Assembly (NCBI GenBank): GCA_004555425.1
Contig: SFID01000090.1
Span: 1 to 11,150 of the forward strand
DNA length: 11,150 nt
Direction: 5' to 3'
DNA from: Bacteroidales bacterium
GTDB lineage: Bacteria > Bacteroidota > Bacteroidia > Bacteroidales > Bacteroidaceae
Below the pieces are notes generated by a model. That model had not been told where the DNA came from. It searched no databases and saw only the letters and a list, made by a program, of their open reading frames with translations. Both the position numbers and the translations under genes were made by a program. How positions within the stretch are numbered: the stretch's first letter is position 1; each line of letters begins with the position of its first letter. Shown here piece by piece: positions 1-6,220 of the stretch.

Positions 1-94
1 CGCCACGGACACCCTTGTCTTTGGCTGTAGCCTTCCCGTTATCAGGGCGGCTTAGGGACTTGCACCCGTTAGAGTATGCCCATGCTGGGCGAAC
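1..94 (-). mobile_element. 5' end of a probable group II intron (partial)
   Basis: Read on the - strand, the RNA begins GUUCGCCCAGCAUGGGC, which folds as a 5-bp hairpin with a GCA loop. It continues with ACGGGUGCAAGUCCC, a GGG/CCC hairpin, and later AAGGGUGUCCGUGGCG. I recognise this order (CCCAGCAUGGG, GGGUGCAAGUCCC, GGGUGUCC) from domain I of bacterial group II introns. The first base would be the complement of position 94, although GUUCG departs from the usual GUGYG start. The rest of the ribozyme and any maturase would lie beyond base 1. On the + strand only short broken frames are present, so it is not coding here. The assignment is from memory of the motif, not from an alignment. Confidence 0.5.
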
Positions 95-97
95 AAG

Positions 98-138
98 AAA
101 GAGGCTGTGTCAAAAGTAACTGACACAGCCTCTTTTTT
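98..138. terminator. Strong bidirectional intrinsic terminator
   Basis: A perfect 15-bp inverted repeat (98-112 with 121-135, core GAGGCTGTGTCA / TGACACAGCCTC) encloses an 8-nt loop and is followed by a T run. On the - strand the same stem is followed by TTTCTT and then directly by the putative intron start. It separates whatever lies left of the window from dnaA. The core GAGGCTGTGTCA also resembles ends of some Bacteroidetes insertion sequences, which is an alternative reading. Confidence 0.75.
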
Positions 139-347
139 GTCAAGGCAGATGCAGTAAATAAACTCGCAATGGATGTACGGCAGTTGTGCCGCGATGTGTA
201 GCGTTGTGTCGCTGTGTCGCTGGATTTTCCTACTAGATTTTTCCCCGCCAAGTATTGCACGTTTCAAAAAAAAAGCGGAAATTTGTCACTGATTTGCCCC
301 ATTCGGAAGCGCGAAAAGGGCAGAAAGCATAAGCTTTGCCGTGATAA
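139..347. other. Non-coding region upstream of dnaA
   Basis: No convincing gene is present. Visible features are a short TGTGTCGC tandem near 203-222 and an A9 run at 266-274. I found no clear TTTG-N19-TAnnTTTG promoter and no cluster of DnaA boxes. The promoter of dnaA must lie here or in the following hairpin, but I cannot place it. Confidence 0.5.
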
Positions 348-376
348 TCAGTTGGTAAGTATATATTACCAGCTGA
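348..376. promoter_or_regulatory. Inverted repeat in the dnaA leader
   Basis: TCAGTTGGTAA (348-358) pairs with TTACCAGCTGA (366-376) over 11 bp with one G-T pair and a 7-nt AT loop. It ends 36 bp before the chosen dnaA start and is not followed by a T run, so it is not a terminator. It could be an operator dyad or an RNA hairpin in the leader. The function is inferred from position only. Confidence 0.4.
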
Positions 377-383
377 CGAACCC

Positions 384-416
384 ATGAAAAACCCTCTCAC
401 TTGTTCCAACCCATGA
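384..416 (+). CDS. Possible 10-codon leader peptide overlapping dnaA
   Basis: ATG at 384 opens the frame MKNPLTCSNP, whose TGA (414-416) overlaps the dnaA ATG (413-415) as ATGA. This is the usual geometry for translational coupling. No ribosome binding site is visible, which is normal in Bacteroidetes. The frame is short enough to be chance. It is listed because of the exact ATGA overlap and its place between a hairpin and dnaA. Confidence 0.25.
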   Translation: MKNPLTCSNP

Positions 417-1783
417 CGGAATCTACTGCGGCAGGCAAATGGATTGCCTGCATGAATTATCTGCAACAAAACTTGCCGAAACAGGAGTACGACACCTGGT
501 TCGCGCCACTGCAATTTGTGGCGCTGACGGGGCATACCCTGACCATCAGCACGCCCAACAAATTCGTGGGCGACTACATCGGCAAGAACTATCGCGACCT
601 CATGCGGGCCGCACTGCTCCAGATGTTCGACGCAGAGACCACCCTCGTATGGCAAGACGCAGAGAGCATTGCCGAAATGCAGCGGCTCGAGGAAGAGCGC
701 CAGCGCATCCTGGCCAAACAGCAGGGCAAAAGTGCCACACAGCCGCAACCGCCCCTCTCGCCGCGACTGATTCCCGACTACACCTTCAGCACCTTCATCG
801 AAGGCGATAGCAACAAACTGGCGCGCACCGTGGCCCTGTCCATCGCAGGCAATCCGGGGAAGAGCACCTTCAACCCCTTCTTCCTCTATGGGCCCTCGGG
901 CGTGGGCAAGACGCACCTGGTCAACGCCATCGGCCTGGAGATTGTGGCCCATCATCCCGAGAAACGCGTGCTCTTCGTATCGGCCCACGAGTTTAAGACG
1001 CAGTTCACCGACTCCATCCGCCACAACACGAGCAACGACTTCATCAATTTCTATCAGTCCATTGAGGTGCTGATAATCGACGACATCCAAGAGATTGTCA
1101 CGCCCAAGACCCAGCAGGCTTTCTTCCATATCTTCAACCACCTGCAACAGAACGGCCGACAGATTATCATCACCTGCGACCGCCCGCCTTCGCTCTTCGA
1201 AGGCATCGAGGAGCGTATGCTGACGCGCTTCAAGTGGGGCATGGTGGCCGAAATAGAGAAGCCCGACACGGCCCTGCGCAAGCAAATTATCGAAGCAAAG
1301 ATCAAGCGCGACGGCCTCAGTTTTATCCCTCCCGAAGTGGTGCAATACATTGCCAGCAACGTGGAGAGCAGCGTGCGCGAACTGGAGGGCATCATCAATT
1401 CGCTGATGGCCTACTCCGTGGTGGACAGTTGCGACATCAACCTCCAACTGGCTGCGCGCATCGTGGCCCGCGCCGTCAACCTTGAGCGCCGCGAACTGAC
1501 CCTCGACGACATCATCGCCACCGTGGGCCAGCACTACGGCATCAAGCCCAAGGAGATTGTGTCCAAATCGCGCAAACAGAGCATCGCGCAAGCCCGACAG
1601 ACAGCCATCTACCTCTGCCACAAATACACGGGGCAGTCCTACTCCATCCTAGGCCGCAAGTTTGGAGGCCGCGACCATTCCACCATTCTCTACAGTTGCG
1701 ACGTCATCGCCCGCCGTATCTCCGTGGAAAAGAATTTCCGCCACGAGATTGAAGGCATCGAGAGCGCGATGAAGCGGCGATAG
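413..1783 (+). CDS. dnaA: Chromosomal replication initiator protein DnaA
   Basis: DnaA binds DnaA boxes at oriC and, in the ATP form, opens the origin and helps load the replicative helicase. The 456-residue product has the full four-domain plan. Domain I covers about 8-80 (WIACMNYLQQNLPKQEYDTWF). A charged, proline-rich linker follows to about 120. The AAA+ domain has Walker A GPSGVGKTH (160-168), Walker B IIDD (221-224), the arginine-finger region TRFKWG (271-276) and sensor-2 VRELEG (321-326). Domain IV carries the DnaA signature GGRDHST (418-424). I chose ATG 413 because it gives the usual MTES-like start. An upstream in-frame TTG at 401 would add only MFQP. It stands alone: no dnaN or oriC-like array of DnaA boxes is seen nearby. 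Identification is secure. Confidence 0.98.
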   Translation: MTESTAAGKWIACMNYLQQNLPKQEYDTWFAPLQFVALTGHTLTISTPNKFVGDYIGKNYRDLMRAALLQMFDAETTLVWQDAESIAEMQRLEEERQRILAKQQGKSATQPQPPLSPRLIPDYTFSTFIEGDSNKLARTVALSIAGNPGKSTFNPFFLYGPSGVGKTHLVNAIGLEIVAHHPEKRVLFVSAHEFKTQFTDSIRHNTSNDFINFYQSIEVLIIDDIQEIVTPKTQQAFFHIFNHLQQNGRQIIITCDRPPSLFEGIEERMLTRFKWGMVAEIEKPDTALRKQIIEAKIKRDGLSFIPPEVVQYIASNVESSVRELEGIINSLMAYSVVDSCDINLQLAARIVARAVNLERRELTLDDIIATVGQHYGIKPKEIVSKSRKQSIAQARQTAIYLCHKYTGQSYSILGRKFGGRDHSTILYSCDVIARRISVEKNFRHEIEGIESAMKRR

Positions 1784-1820
1784 GGCCGCAGAGATGGCCA
1801 TCGGGAATACTATCAAGCCA

Positions 1821-1893
1821 GCAGCCAAGGGCCGCGTTGAAACCAGGAAACGCAGGCCGCGTTGAAACCAGCAGCAGGCTGCAATGAAACCAG
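1821..1893 (+). repeat. Array of three small hairpins with TGAAACCAG linkers
   Basis: Three units follow each other. The first is GCAGCC-AAG-GGCCGC (1821-1835, one mismatch) followed by GTTGAAACCAG. The second is more decayed (AACGC 1849-1853 with GCGTT 1859-1863) and is followed by the same GTTGAAACCAG. The third is GCAGC-AG-GCTGC (1871-1882) followed by AATGAAACCAG. The array ends 5 bp before the lipoprotein start codon. It is the same family as the cleaner four-unit array at 6489-6587 upstream of cdsA. Confidence 0.65.
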
Positions 1894-1898
1894 GCATT

Positions 1899-2273
1899 AT
1901 GAGAAACGTTTTACTCCTTATATTACTAATACTTGGGGTGCTGACAGCAGCATGCAGCGGCGAAGATCGCAGCGGCGAGCAACCCTTTGCGCCCACCGTT
2001 CAGACCCTCTCGGCCGAGGTGATGGGCGACAGTTGCCTGCTCCGAGGCGCCGTCACGGCATCGCCCAACAGCAGTCTGCGCGGCGTGGGCTTCGCCTATG
2101 GCAACGACACCCTGCGCCTGACCGCAGTAAGCGACTCCTGCGCAGCACTCTTCCAAGCCACCACCCAACCATTGCAGGCAGGTCGATATTTTGCAGTGGC
2201 CTTCGCTGAGAACGGCGTAGGCAAAACCATCGGCACAGACACTATTTATTTTGAGATTCCCGCTGAAGAGTAG
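1899..2273 (+). CDS. Small lipoprotein with one fibronectin III-like domain
   Basis: The 124-residue product starts MRNVLLLILLILGVLTAAC, a lipoprotein signal with lipobox LTAAC and modified Cys19. SGEDRS follows, a weakly acidic stretch that could act as a Bacteroidetes surface-export signal. Residues 31-120 match the repeat pattern common in Bacteroidales surface lipoproteins: a CLLRGAV strand, RGVGFAYGND, then PLQAGRYFAVAFAENGVG and a final IYFEI strand, as in FN3-like domains. It probably sits in the outer membrane as a single adhesive or structural domain; binding partners cannot be told. ATG 1899 is preferred to the in-frame ATG 1884 because the latter lies inside the hairpin array and would put extra residues ahead of the signal peptide. 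It follows dnaA by 115 bp and may have its own promoter. Confidence 0.75.
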   Translation: MRNVLLLILLILGVLTAACSGEDRSGEQPFAPTVQTLSAEVMGDSCLLRGAVTASPNSSLRGVGFAYGNDTLRLTAVSDSCAALFQATTQPLQAGRYFAVAFAENGVGKTIGTDTIYFEIPAEE

Positions 2274-2323
2274 GAATAAAAGCCAAAGGGCCGGAATTCC
2301 CGTCACTTACCATCAGAACAAGT

Positions 2324-2568
2324 ATGAAAGAGAATAGAATTGTAGCCAACAATGGTTCCGCTATCGTTCTCTATACAACGGACGATGGCAATACCCAATT
2401 TGAAGTGAAGTTGGAGCAGGACACTGTGTGGCTGAACCGAGAACAAATAGCTCAACTATATGGCAGAGATTACAAGACAATAGCAAACATATCAACAACG
2501 CCTTGAGGGAAGAACTGGAAGGTGAGCAGGTAGTCGCAAAATTTGCGACACCCAAGAGATATGGCTGA
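2324..2568 (+). pseudogene. Frameshifted RhuM-like protein fragment
   Basis: The first frame, from ATG 2324, gives a start typical of RhuM/virulence-protein family members: IVLYTTDDGNTQFEVKLEQD, then TVWLNREQIAQLYGRDYKTIA, with a helix-turn-helix-like end. It then stops at 2504 after out-of-frame residues. In the next frame the expected continuation KHINNALREELEGEQVVAKF is intact from about 2485 to a TGA at 2566. A single missing base in the AAA run at 2485-2487 therefore explains the break. Full family members run to roughly 300 residues, so most of the protein is gone as well. RhuM-like genes are usually accessory and linked to mobile DNA. Identification of the N-terminal part is fairly sure; a working gene is very unlikely. 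Confidence 0.7.
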
Positions 2569-2581
2569 ATGAAACCTTGGT

Positions 2582-2794
2582 ATGTGCAAAAAATGCACAA
2601 CCCAAGAGACACGGTCGAAGAGACAACTATATCCAGGTGAGCGAAACGGCATCCTATATTCCCCAGAAGGCAGAAAGCGCATAGCAGACAATACCCTCGT
2701 GGCCCTGACCTTAATGATTGCCGAGAGCCGAACGGAAGAGAAAGACGTCATGGTGAAGGTTGTGGTCAATCTCATCAACAAGGACAATCAATAA
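2582..2794 (+). pseudogene. Unrecognised 70-codon remnant downstream of the RhuM-like fragment
   Basis: The frame encodes MCKKCTTQETRSKRQLYPG and then a more protein-like tail with RIADNTLVALTLMIAESRTEEKDVMVKVVVNLINK. I do not recognise a family. The DNA just before and within it contains two diverged copies of a segment: AAATTTGCGACACCCAAGAG at 2539 and AAAATGCACAACCCAAGAG at 2590. A third frame reads TLVCAKNAQPKRHGRRDNYI over the second copy. This looks like decayed or duplicated sequence. The C-terminal half may be the end of another broken gene. A genuine small gene cannot be excluded. Confidence 0.35.
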
Positions 2795-2828
2795 TTTGCC
2801 ATAGCGTGGGAATCGCTCCCGACGAATC

Positions 2829-2874
2829 TGGAATCACAAGCCCGCAGTCAAGAGGACCTGTGATTCCATTTTTT
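2829..2874 (+). terminator. Intrinsic terminator
   Basis: TGGAATCACA (2829-2838) pairs perfectly with TGTGATTCCA (2859-2868) and is followed by six T. The 20-nt loop is long for a terminator. It closes the dnaA-lipoprotein-pseudogene stretch before the rsfS promoter. Confidence 0.7.
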
Positions 2875-3026
2875 GTGCGCATCGCCAACTGGCACAAAAT
2901 TCTTCGTCACTACGCCGGTCCGTGCGGCTGTTTGGTGCGCCCTGCTGACACACGGCAAACTTCGTGAACTGAATAGTGAGATTTTCCTCAAAAATCCATA
3001 AAATCAGCCGATTTAGGACCTGCGGC
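2875..3026. other. Intergenic region without visible genes
   Basis: No reading frame, tRNA or clear repeat is visible between the terminator and the rsfS promoter. A diffuse TTCGTCAC/TTCGTGAAC similarity was noted but not counted as a repeat. Confidence 0.4.
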
Positions 3027-3057
3027 TTTCTAGGTTGGAGAAATCATTGTACCTTTG
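3027..3057 (+). promoter_or_regulatory. Bacteroidetes-type promoter for rsfS-ftsH
   Basis: TACCTTTG (3050-3057) is an exact match to the -7 consensus TAnnTTTG. TTTC (3027-3030), 19 bp upstream, matches the -33 TTTG in three of four bases. Transcription would start near 3063-3066, leaving a leader of about 70 nt before rsfS. The tRNA promoter has the same spacing and -7 box. Confidence 0.75.
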
Positions 3058-3132
3058 CAGCGTAATTTCCCCTTGCTGGCTCTCAGAGATTCGGCGAGGA
3101 GCAGCAATCGTAATCAACACAAAAGCAAATAA

Positions 3133-3495
3133 ATGAGTAACACGCAAAACCAACTCGTCAACCTGGTTATCGAAGGCATCCAAGAGAAAAAAGGACACGA
3201 CATCACCATCGTTGACCTCCGCACTATCGAAACCGCACCCAGCCAATATTTCGTCGTGGCCACTGGTGGCTCGCCCCAACAAGTGGAAGCCCTGGCTGAA
3301 TCCGTCGAAGATACCGTGCGCGAACAGGCTGGCGAAAAACCTGCCGCCGTGGTCGGTCGCGAGAACGCCTTCTGGATGGCTATGGACTACGGCAACGTCA
3401 TGGTCCACCTCTTCCTGCCCGAAGCACGCGAGCACTACGACATCGAAAACCTCTGGGCCGAGGCCGAACTTATTCAGATTCCTGACCTAGACTGA
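3133..3495 (+). CDS. rsfS: Ribosomal silencing factor RsfS (YbeB/iojap family)
   Basis: RsfS binds ribosomal protein uL14 on the 50S subunit and blocks joining with 30S, lowering translation when nutrients run short. The 120-residue product has the usual family length. Visible family blocks are ITIVDLRTI (24-32), QYFVVATGGSPQQVEALAE (38-56) and WMAMDYGNVMVHLF followed by REHYDIENLW (81-108), which match the iojap pattern closely. The ATG follows an A-rich stretch (AAAGCAAATAA), as is usual where Shine-Dalgarno sites are not used. ftsH starts 7 bp after the stop, so the two genes are almost certainly one operon under the TACCTTTG promoter. This gene pair is common in Bacteroidales. Confidence 0.96.
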   Translation: MSNTQNQLVNLVIEGIQEKKGHDITIVDLRTIETAPSQYFVVATGGSPQQVEALAESVEDTVREQAGEKPAAVVGRENAFWMAMDYGNVMVHLFLPEAREHYDIENLWAEAELIQIPDLD

Positions 3496-3502
3496 TTCTT
3501 TT

Positions 3503-5446
3503 ATGGACAAAAAGCAAAACATCAACAAAGACAAAAAGCCCGGCGTGAATCTCACCTGGGTATATATGGCCGTCATCTTTATCCTCGGCTTCCTCATCTT
3601 CAACGATTCTTTCTCCTCCTCTGGATATAATAAGGAGGTGCCCTACACGGAATTTCAAGAACACATCGCCAAGCACCGAGGCACCGAGATAAAGATTGAG
3701 AAAAACTCCAGCACGGCCTACCTCACCATCAACCCCGACCAGGTGCGCACGGTCTTCAAGCGCTCGGTCAAGGAGGTGGGCAAGAACCCCACCGTGAGCA
3801 CTCGCTACGGTAGTCTGGACAAACTGGAAGGTTTTGTGGAGAGCGTGCCCGGCATGCACATCACCTATACCGAAGAGACCAACTACTTCAACTACTTCCT
3901 CTCCTTCATCCTGCCCACGCTCTTGCTCGTTGGCCTCTGGTTCCTCCTCTTCCGCAGGATGGGCAGCGGCGGCGGCAGCGGTGGCATCTTCTCTGTCGGC
4001 AAGAGCAAAGCCCGCCTCATCGAAAAGGGCGAAGGCACGCACGTTTCCTTCAAGGACGTGGCCGGACAGGAAGGCGCGAAGGAGGAGGTCAAGGAGATTG
4101 TGGATTTCCTCAAGAATCCTTCCAAATATACCGAACTGGGCGGCAAGATTCCCAAGGGTGCTCTCCTCGTTGGCCCTCCGGGCACGGGCAAGACGCTCTT
4201 GGCCAAAGCCGTGGCTGGCGAAGCCGGCGTACCCTTCTTCTCCCTGTCGGGCTCGGACTTCGTCGAGATGTTTGTCGGCGTAGGTGCCAGCCGTGTGCGC
4301 GACCTCTTCCGCCAAGCCAAGGAGAAAGCCCCCTCCATCGTCTTCATCGACGAGATTGACGCCATCGGCCGCGCCCGTTCGGGCAAATCGGCCATCGGCA
4401 CGAACGACGAGCGCGAGAACACGCTCAACCAACTGCTCACCGAGATGGACGGCTTCGGCACCAACTCGGGCGTCATCGTCATGGCAGCCACCAACCGTGT
4501 GGAAATCCTCGACTCGGCCCTGCTCCGCCCTGGACGCTTTGACCGACAAATCCAACTTGACCTGCCCGAACTCTCCGAGCGCATTGCCATCTTCAAGGTC
4601 CACCTGGCTCCGCTCAAACTCGACGAGAGCCTCGACGTGGATTTCCTCGCCCGCCAAACACCTGGCTTCTCGGGTGCCGATATTGCCAATGTCTGCAACG
4701 AGGCTGCCCTTATCGCAGCCCGCCGCAATAGCCCGAGCGTCAACATCCAGCACTTCCTCGACGCCATCGACCGCACCATCGGCGGACTGGAGAAGAAGGG
4801 CAAGGTGATGACTGCCGAGGAGAAGCGCCGCATCGCCATCCACGAAGCGGGACACGCCTCCGTCTCTTGGCTCATCGAATATGGTAACCCGCTCGTCAAG
4901 GTAACCATCATTCCCCGCGGACGAGCCCTGGGCGCTGCCTGGTATCTGCCCGAGGAGCGCGTCAACTCCACCCAGGAGCACCTGCTCGACGACATCTGTT
5001 CGCTCGTAGCAGGCCGCGCCGCCGAAGAAATCGTCACGGGACAAATCTCCACGGGTGCGCTCAACGACCTGAGCCGCGCCACCAAAGAGGCGTTCAGCAT
5101 CGTGGCCTACTACGGCATGGGCAAGGAGGTGCACAACCTCTGCTACTACAACGAGCAGGACAACGGCTTCGTGAAACCCTACAGCGAACAGACCGCCCAA
5201 CTCATCGACGAGGAGGTGAAGCGCATTGTCAACGAGCAATACCAGCGCGCCAAGGACATCATCCTGTCCCACCGCGACCAACTCCTCCAACTGGCCGAAA
5301 TGCTAGTGGAGCACGAAGTAGTCTTCACCGAAGACGTAGAATCCATCTTCGGCAAGCGCCCCTGGAAGAGCCGCACTGACGAACTGCTTGAAGAACAGCG
5401 CAAGGAGGAAGAAGGCGAAGACGCTGCTAAGGAGGATAAGGAGTAA
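3503..5446 (+). CDS. ftsH: ATP-dependent zinc metalloprotease FtsH
   Basis: FtsH is a hexameric inner-membrane AAA+ protease that extracts and degrades misfolded membrane proteins and some regulators. The 647-residue product has TM1 at about 17-33, a periplasmic segment to about 128, and TM2 at about 129-150 followed by a glycine-rich linker (GSGGGSGG). The AAA+ module has Walker A GPPGTGKT (224-231), Walker B FIDEID (281-286) and the second region of homology (ATNRVE to RPGRFDR, 329-348). The M41 protease domain has the zinc site HEAGH (447-451), with Asp522 in STGALNDLSRAT as the likely third ligand. All key residues are present. The tail is acidic and lysine-rich, as is common. In relatives cdsA usually follows closely; here an accessory island of about 1.15 kb lies in between. 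Confidence 0.98.
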   Translation: MDKKQNINKDKKPGVNLTWVYMAVIFILGFLIFNDSFSSSGYNKEVPYTEFQEHIAKHRGTEIKIEKNSSTAYLTINPDQVRTVFKRSVKEVGKNPTVSTRYGSLDKLEGFVESVPGMHITYTEETNYFNYFLSFILPTLLLVGLWFLLFRRMGSGGGSGGIFSVGKSKARLIEKGEGTHVSFKDVAGQEGAKEEVKEIVDFLKNPSKYTELGGKIPKGALLVGPPGTGKTLLAKAVAGEAGVPFFSLSGSDFVEMFVGVGASRVRDLFRQAKEKAPSIVFIDEIDAIGRARSGKSAIGTNDERENTLNQLLTEMDGFGTNSGVIVMAATNRVEILDSALLRPGRFDRQIQLDLPELSERIAIFKVHLAPLKLDESLDVDFLARQTPGFSGADIANVCNEAALIAARRNSPSVNIQHFLDAIDRTIGGLEKKGKVMTAEEKRRIAIHEAGHASVSWLIEYGNPLVKVTIIPRGRALGAAWYLPEERVNSTQEHLLDDICSLVAGRAAEEIVTGQISTGALNDLSRATKEAFSIVAYYGMGKEVHNLCYYNEQDNGFVKPYSEQTAQLIDEEVKRIVNEQYQRAKDIILSHRDQLLQLAEMLVEHEVVFTEDVESIFGKRPWKSRTDELLEEQRKEEEGEDAAKEDKE

Positions 5447-5519
5447 CAATAGAATAAAATGTAGCTCCGAGGAAGCCCCACTCCTTATGGTTCATCAGGA
5501 CGCCCTCTGTTAGTTGGGA

Positions 5520-5690
5520 AAACAAAAACAGGAAAAACCCCTTGCGCTTGATGCAAAATGTCTCTGACGAGACATTGATGCTGTAGCCGTCTGAAAATCC
5601 CCCGAGCAAGCTCAGAGATTTTCAGCCAGCTACAACATCACCCTAACGGGTTATGCATCAACCACAAGGCAATAAACCAAAAAAACCTCT
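5520..5690 (-). repeat. Cloverleaf-forming element, copy 1 (inverted)
   Basis: The closing stem pairs 5540-5555 with 5654-5669 (14 of 16 pairs, starting CCTTG/CAAGG). Inside it, three hairpins abut. The first is AATGTCTC/GAGACATT (5557-5576). The second is a long arm from GATG (5577) to CATC (5639) with paired blocks TGTAGC/GCTACA and CTGAAAATC/GATTTTCAG and an apical GAGC-AA-GCTC. The third is ACCC-TAAC-GGGT (5640-5651). In reverse complement the flanks read GGTTTTTTTGGTTTATTG before and GGTTTTTCCTGTTTTTGTTT after the stem, matching copy 2. The stems differ in sequence from copy 2 but keep the architecture. I do not recognise a named family. It could be a MITE-like element, a structured RNA or a replication/transfer hairpin. 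Confidence 0.7.
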
Positions 5691-5697
5691 TCTGTGA

Positions 5698-5770
5698 CAA
5701 TCATGTAAAACTCTATCGCAATCATGGAAAGCAAAATTCCATTCACAGGAGTAAGATTAGCACAATCATG
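5698..5770 (+). promoter_or_regulatory. Three CAATCATG direct repeats upstream of the GxxExxY gene
   Basis: CAATCATG occurs at 5698, 5719 and 5763. Spacings of 21 and 44 bp place all three on roughly the same face of the helix. The last copy contains the start codon of the downstream gene. A short hairpin ATGGAA/TTCCAT (5724-5741) lies between the second and third. The arrangement could be an operator or a small duplication; no promoter of the TAnnTTTG type was found nearby. Confidence 0.35.
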
Positions 5771-6217
5771 AAAAATTACAGCATAGGGCGATTGGCAGAT
5801 AAAGATCCTGTTTTGAGCCAGAAACTTAAGCAGTGGTGCTACGTTCTTAATGGGTGCTGTCAAGAAGTTCACAAATGCTTAGGTCCGTTCTTGAACGAGT
5901 ATATGTACCAAGACGCGCTGGAAATTATGCTGGAAGAACGCCAGGTTGTACCGTTTACTCGTGAGTACTATTTCTCGGTAGAGTTTCATGGCAAGCTCAT
6001 TAAACATAAGCACTTTGTGGATTTCTATGTAAAGGAAAAGGCATTCATCGAGTGCAAGGCAGTAGAAAAACTTTGTCCAGACCATCGTCAGCAACTGTGG
6101 AATTACATGCGACTCACAAAAACTCGCATAGGTATCCTTTGGAATTTCGCCCCAGTGCACGACCAGGGTGAACATTACTACCTTGATGTTGATTCAGATA
6201 CTATATACCTCTTCTGA
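5768..6217 (+). CDS. GxxExxY-family protein (PD-(D/E)XK nuclease-like fold)
   Basis: The 149-residue product follows the GxxExxY family along its length: CCQEVHKCLGPFLNEYMYQDALEI at 30-53, then VEFHGKLIKHKHFVDFYV and AFIECKAVEKL, then QLWNYMRLTKTRIGILWNF. The pattern Asp85 ... Glu95-x-Lys97 plus Gln109-xxx-Tyr113 matches a PD-(D/E)XK-like core, so nuclease or nucleic-acid activity is possible; the family's biological role is not firmly known. The usual first Gly of GxxExxY (normally GLLExxY) is Phe41 here (PFLNEYMY), while Glu44 and Tyr47 remain. The gene is more AT-rich than ftsH and cdsA on either side and is bracketed by inverted cloverleaf elements, which points to an acquired unit. No obvious promoter was found. 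The family assignment is good; function is open. Confidence 0.88.
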   Translation: MKNYSIGRLADKDPVLSQKLKQWCYVLNGCCQEVHKCLGPFLNEYMYQDALEIMLEERQVVPFTREYYFSVEFHGKLIKHKHFVDFYVKEKAFIECKAVEKLCPDHRQQLWNYMRLTKTRIGILWNFAPVHDQGEHYYLDVDSDTIYLF

Positions 6218-6220
6218 GCA

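Noticed and set aside
401..412. TTG 401 as the dnaA start
   Set aside because: ATG 413 is four codons downstream, fits the family N-terminus and makes the ATGA overlap with the leader frame.
139..412. oriC next to dnaA
   Set aside because: No cluster of TTATNCACA-like boxes and no clear AT-rich unwinding region; many Bacteroidetes have oriC away from dnaA.
233..1621. Long antisense open frame (462 codons) across dnaA
   Set aside because: It is a by-product of GC-rich third positions in dnaA; the translation has no domain features and dnaA is certain.
1821..1893. CRISPR-like array suggested by repeated GTTGAAAC
   Set aside because: The repeats are 8-11 bp with 14-17 bp between them, and the intervening sequences are self-complementary hairpins, not spacers. 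No cas genes are present.
1884..1898. ATG 1884 as the lipoprotein start
   Set aside because: It lies in the linker of a hairpin unit and would add MKPGI ahead of a normal lipoprotein signal; ATG 1899 is better.
3470..5290. Long antisense open frame (606 codons) across ftsH
   Set aside because: Same reason: it mirrors the ftsH codon pattern, is full of low-complexity Val/Glu/Asp/Ala, and starts and ends without context.
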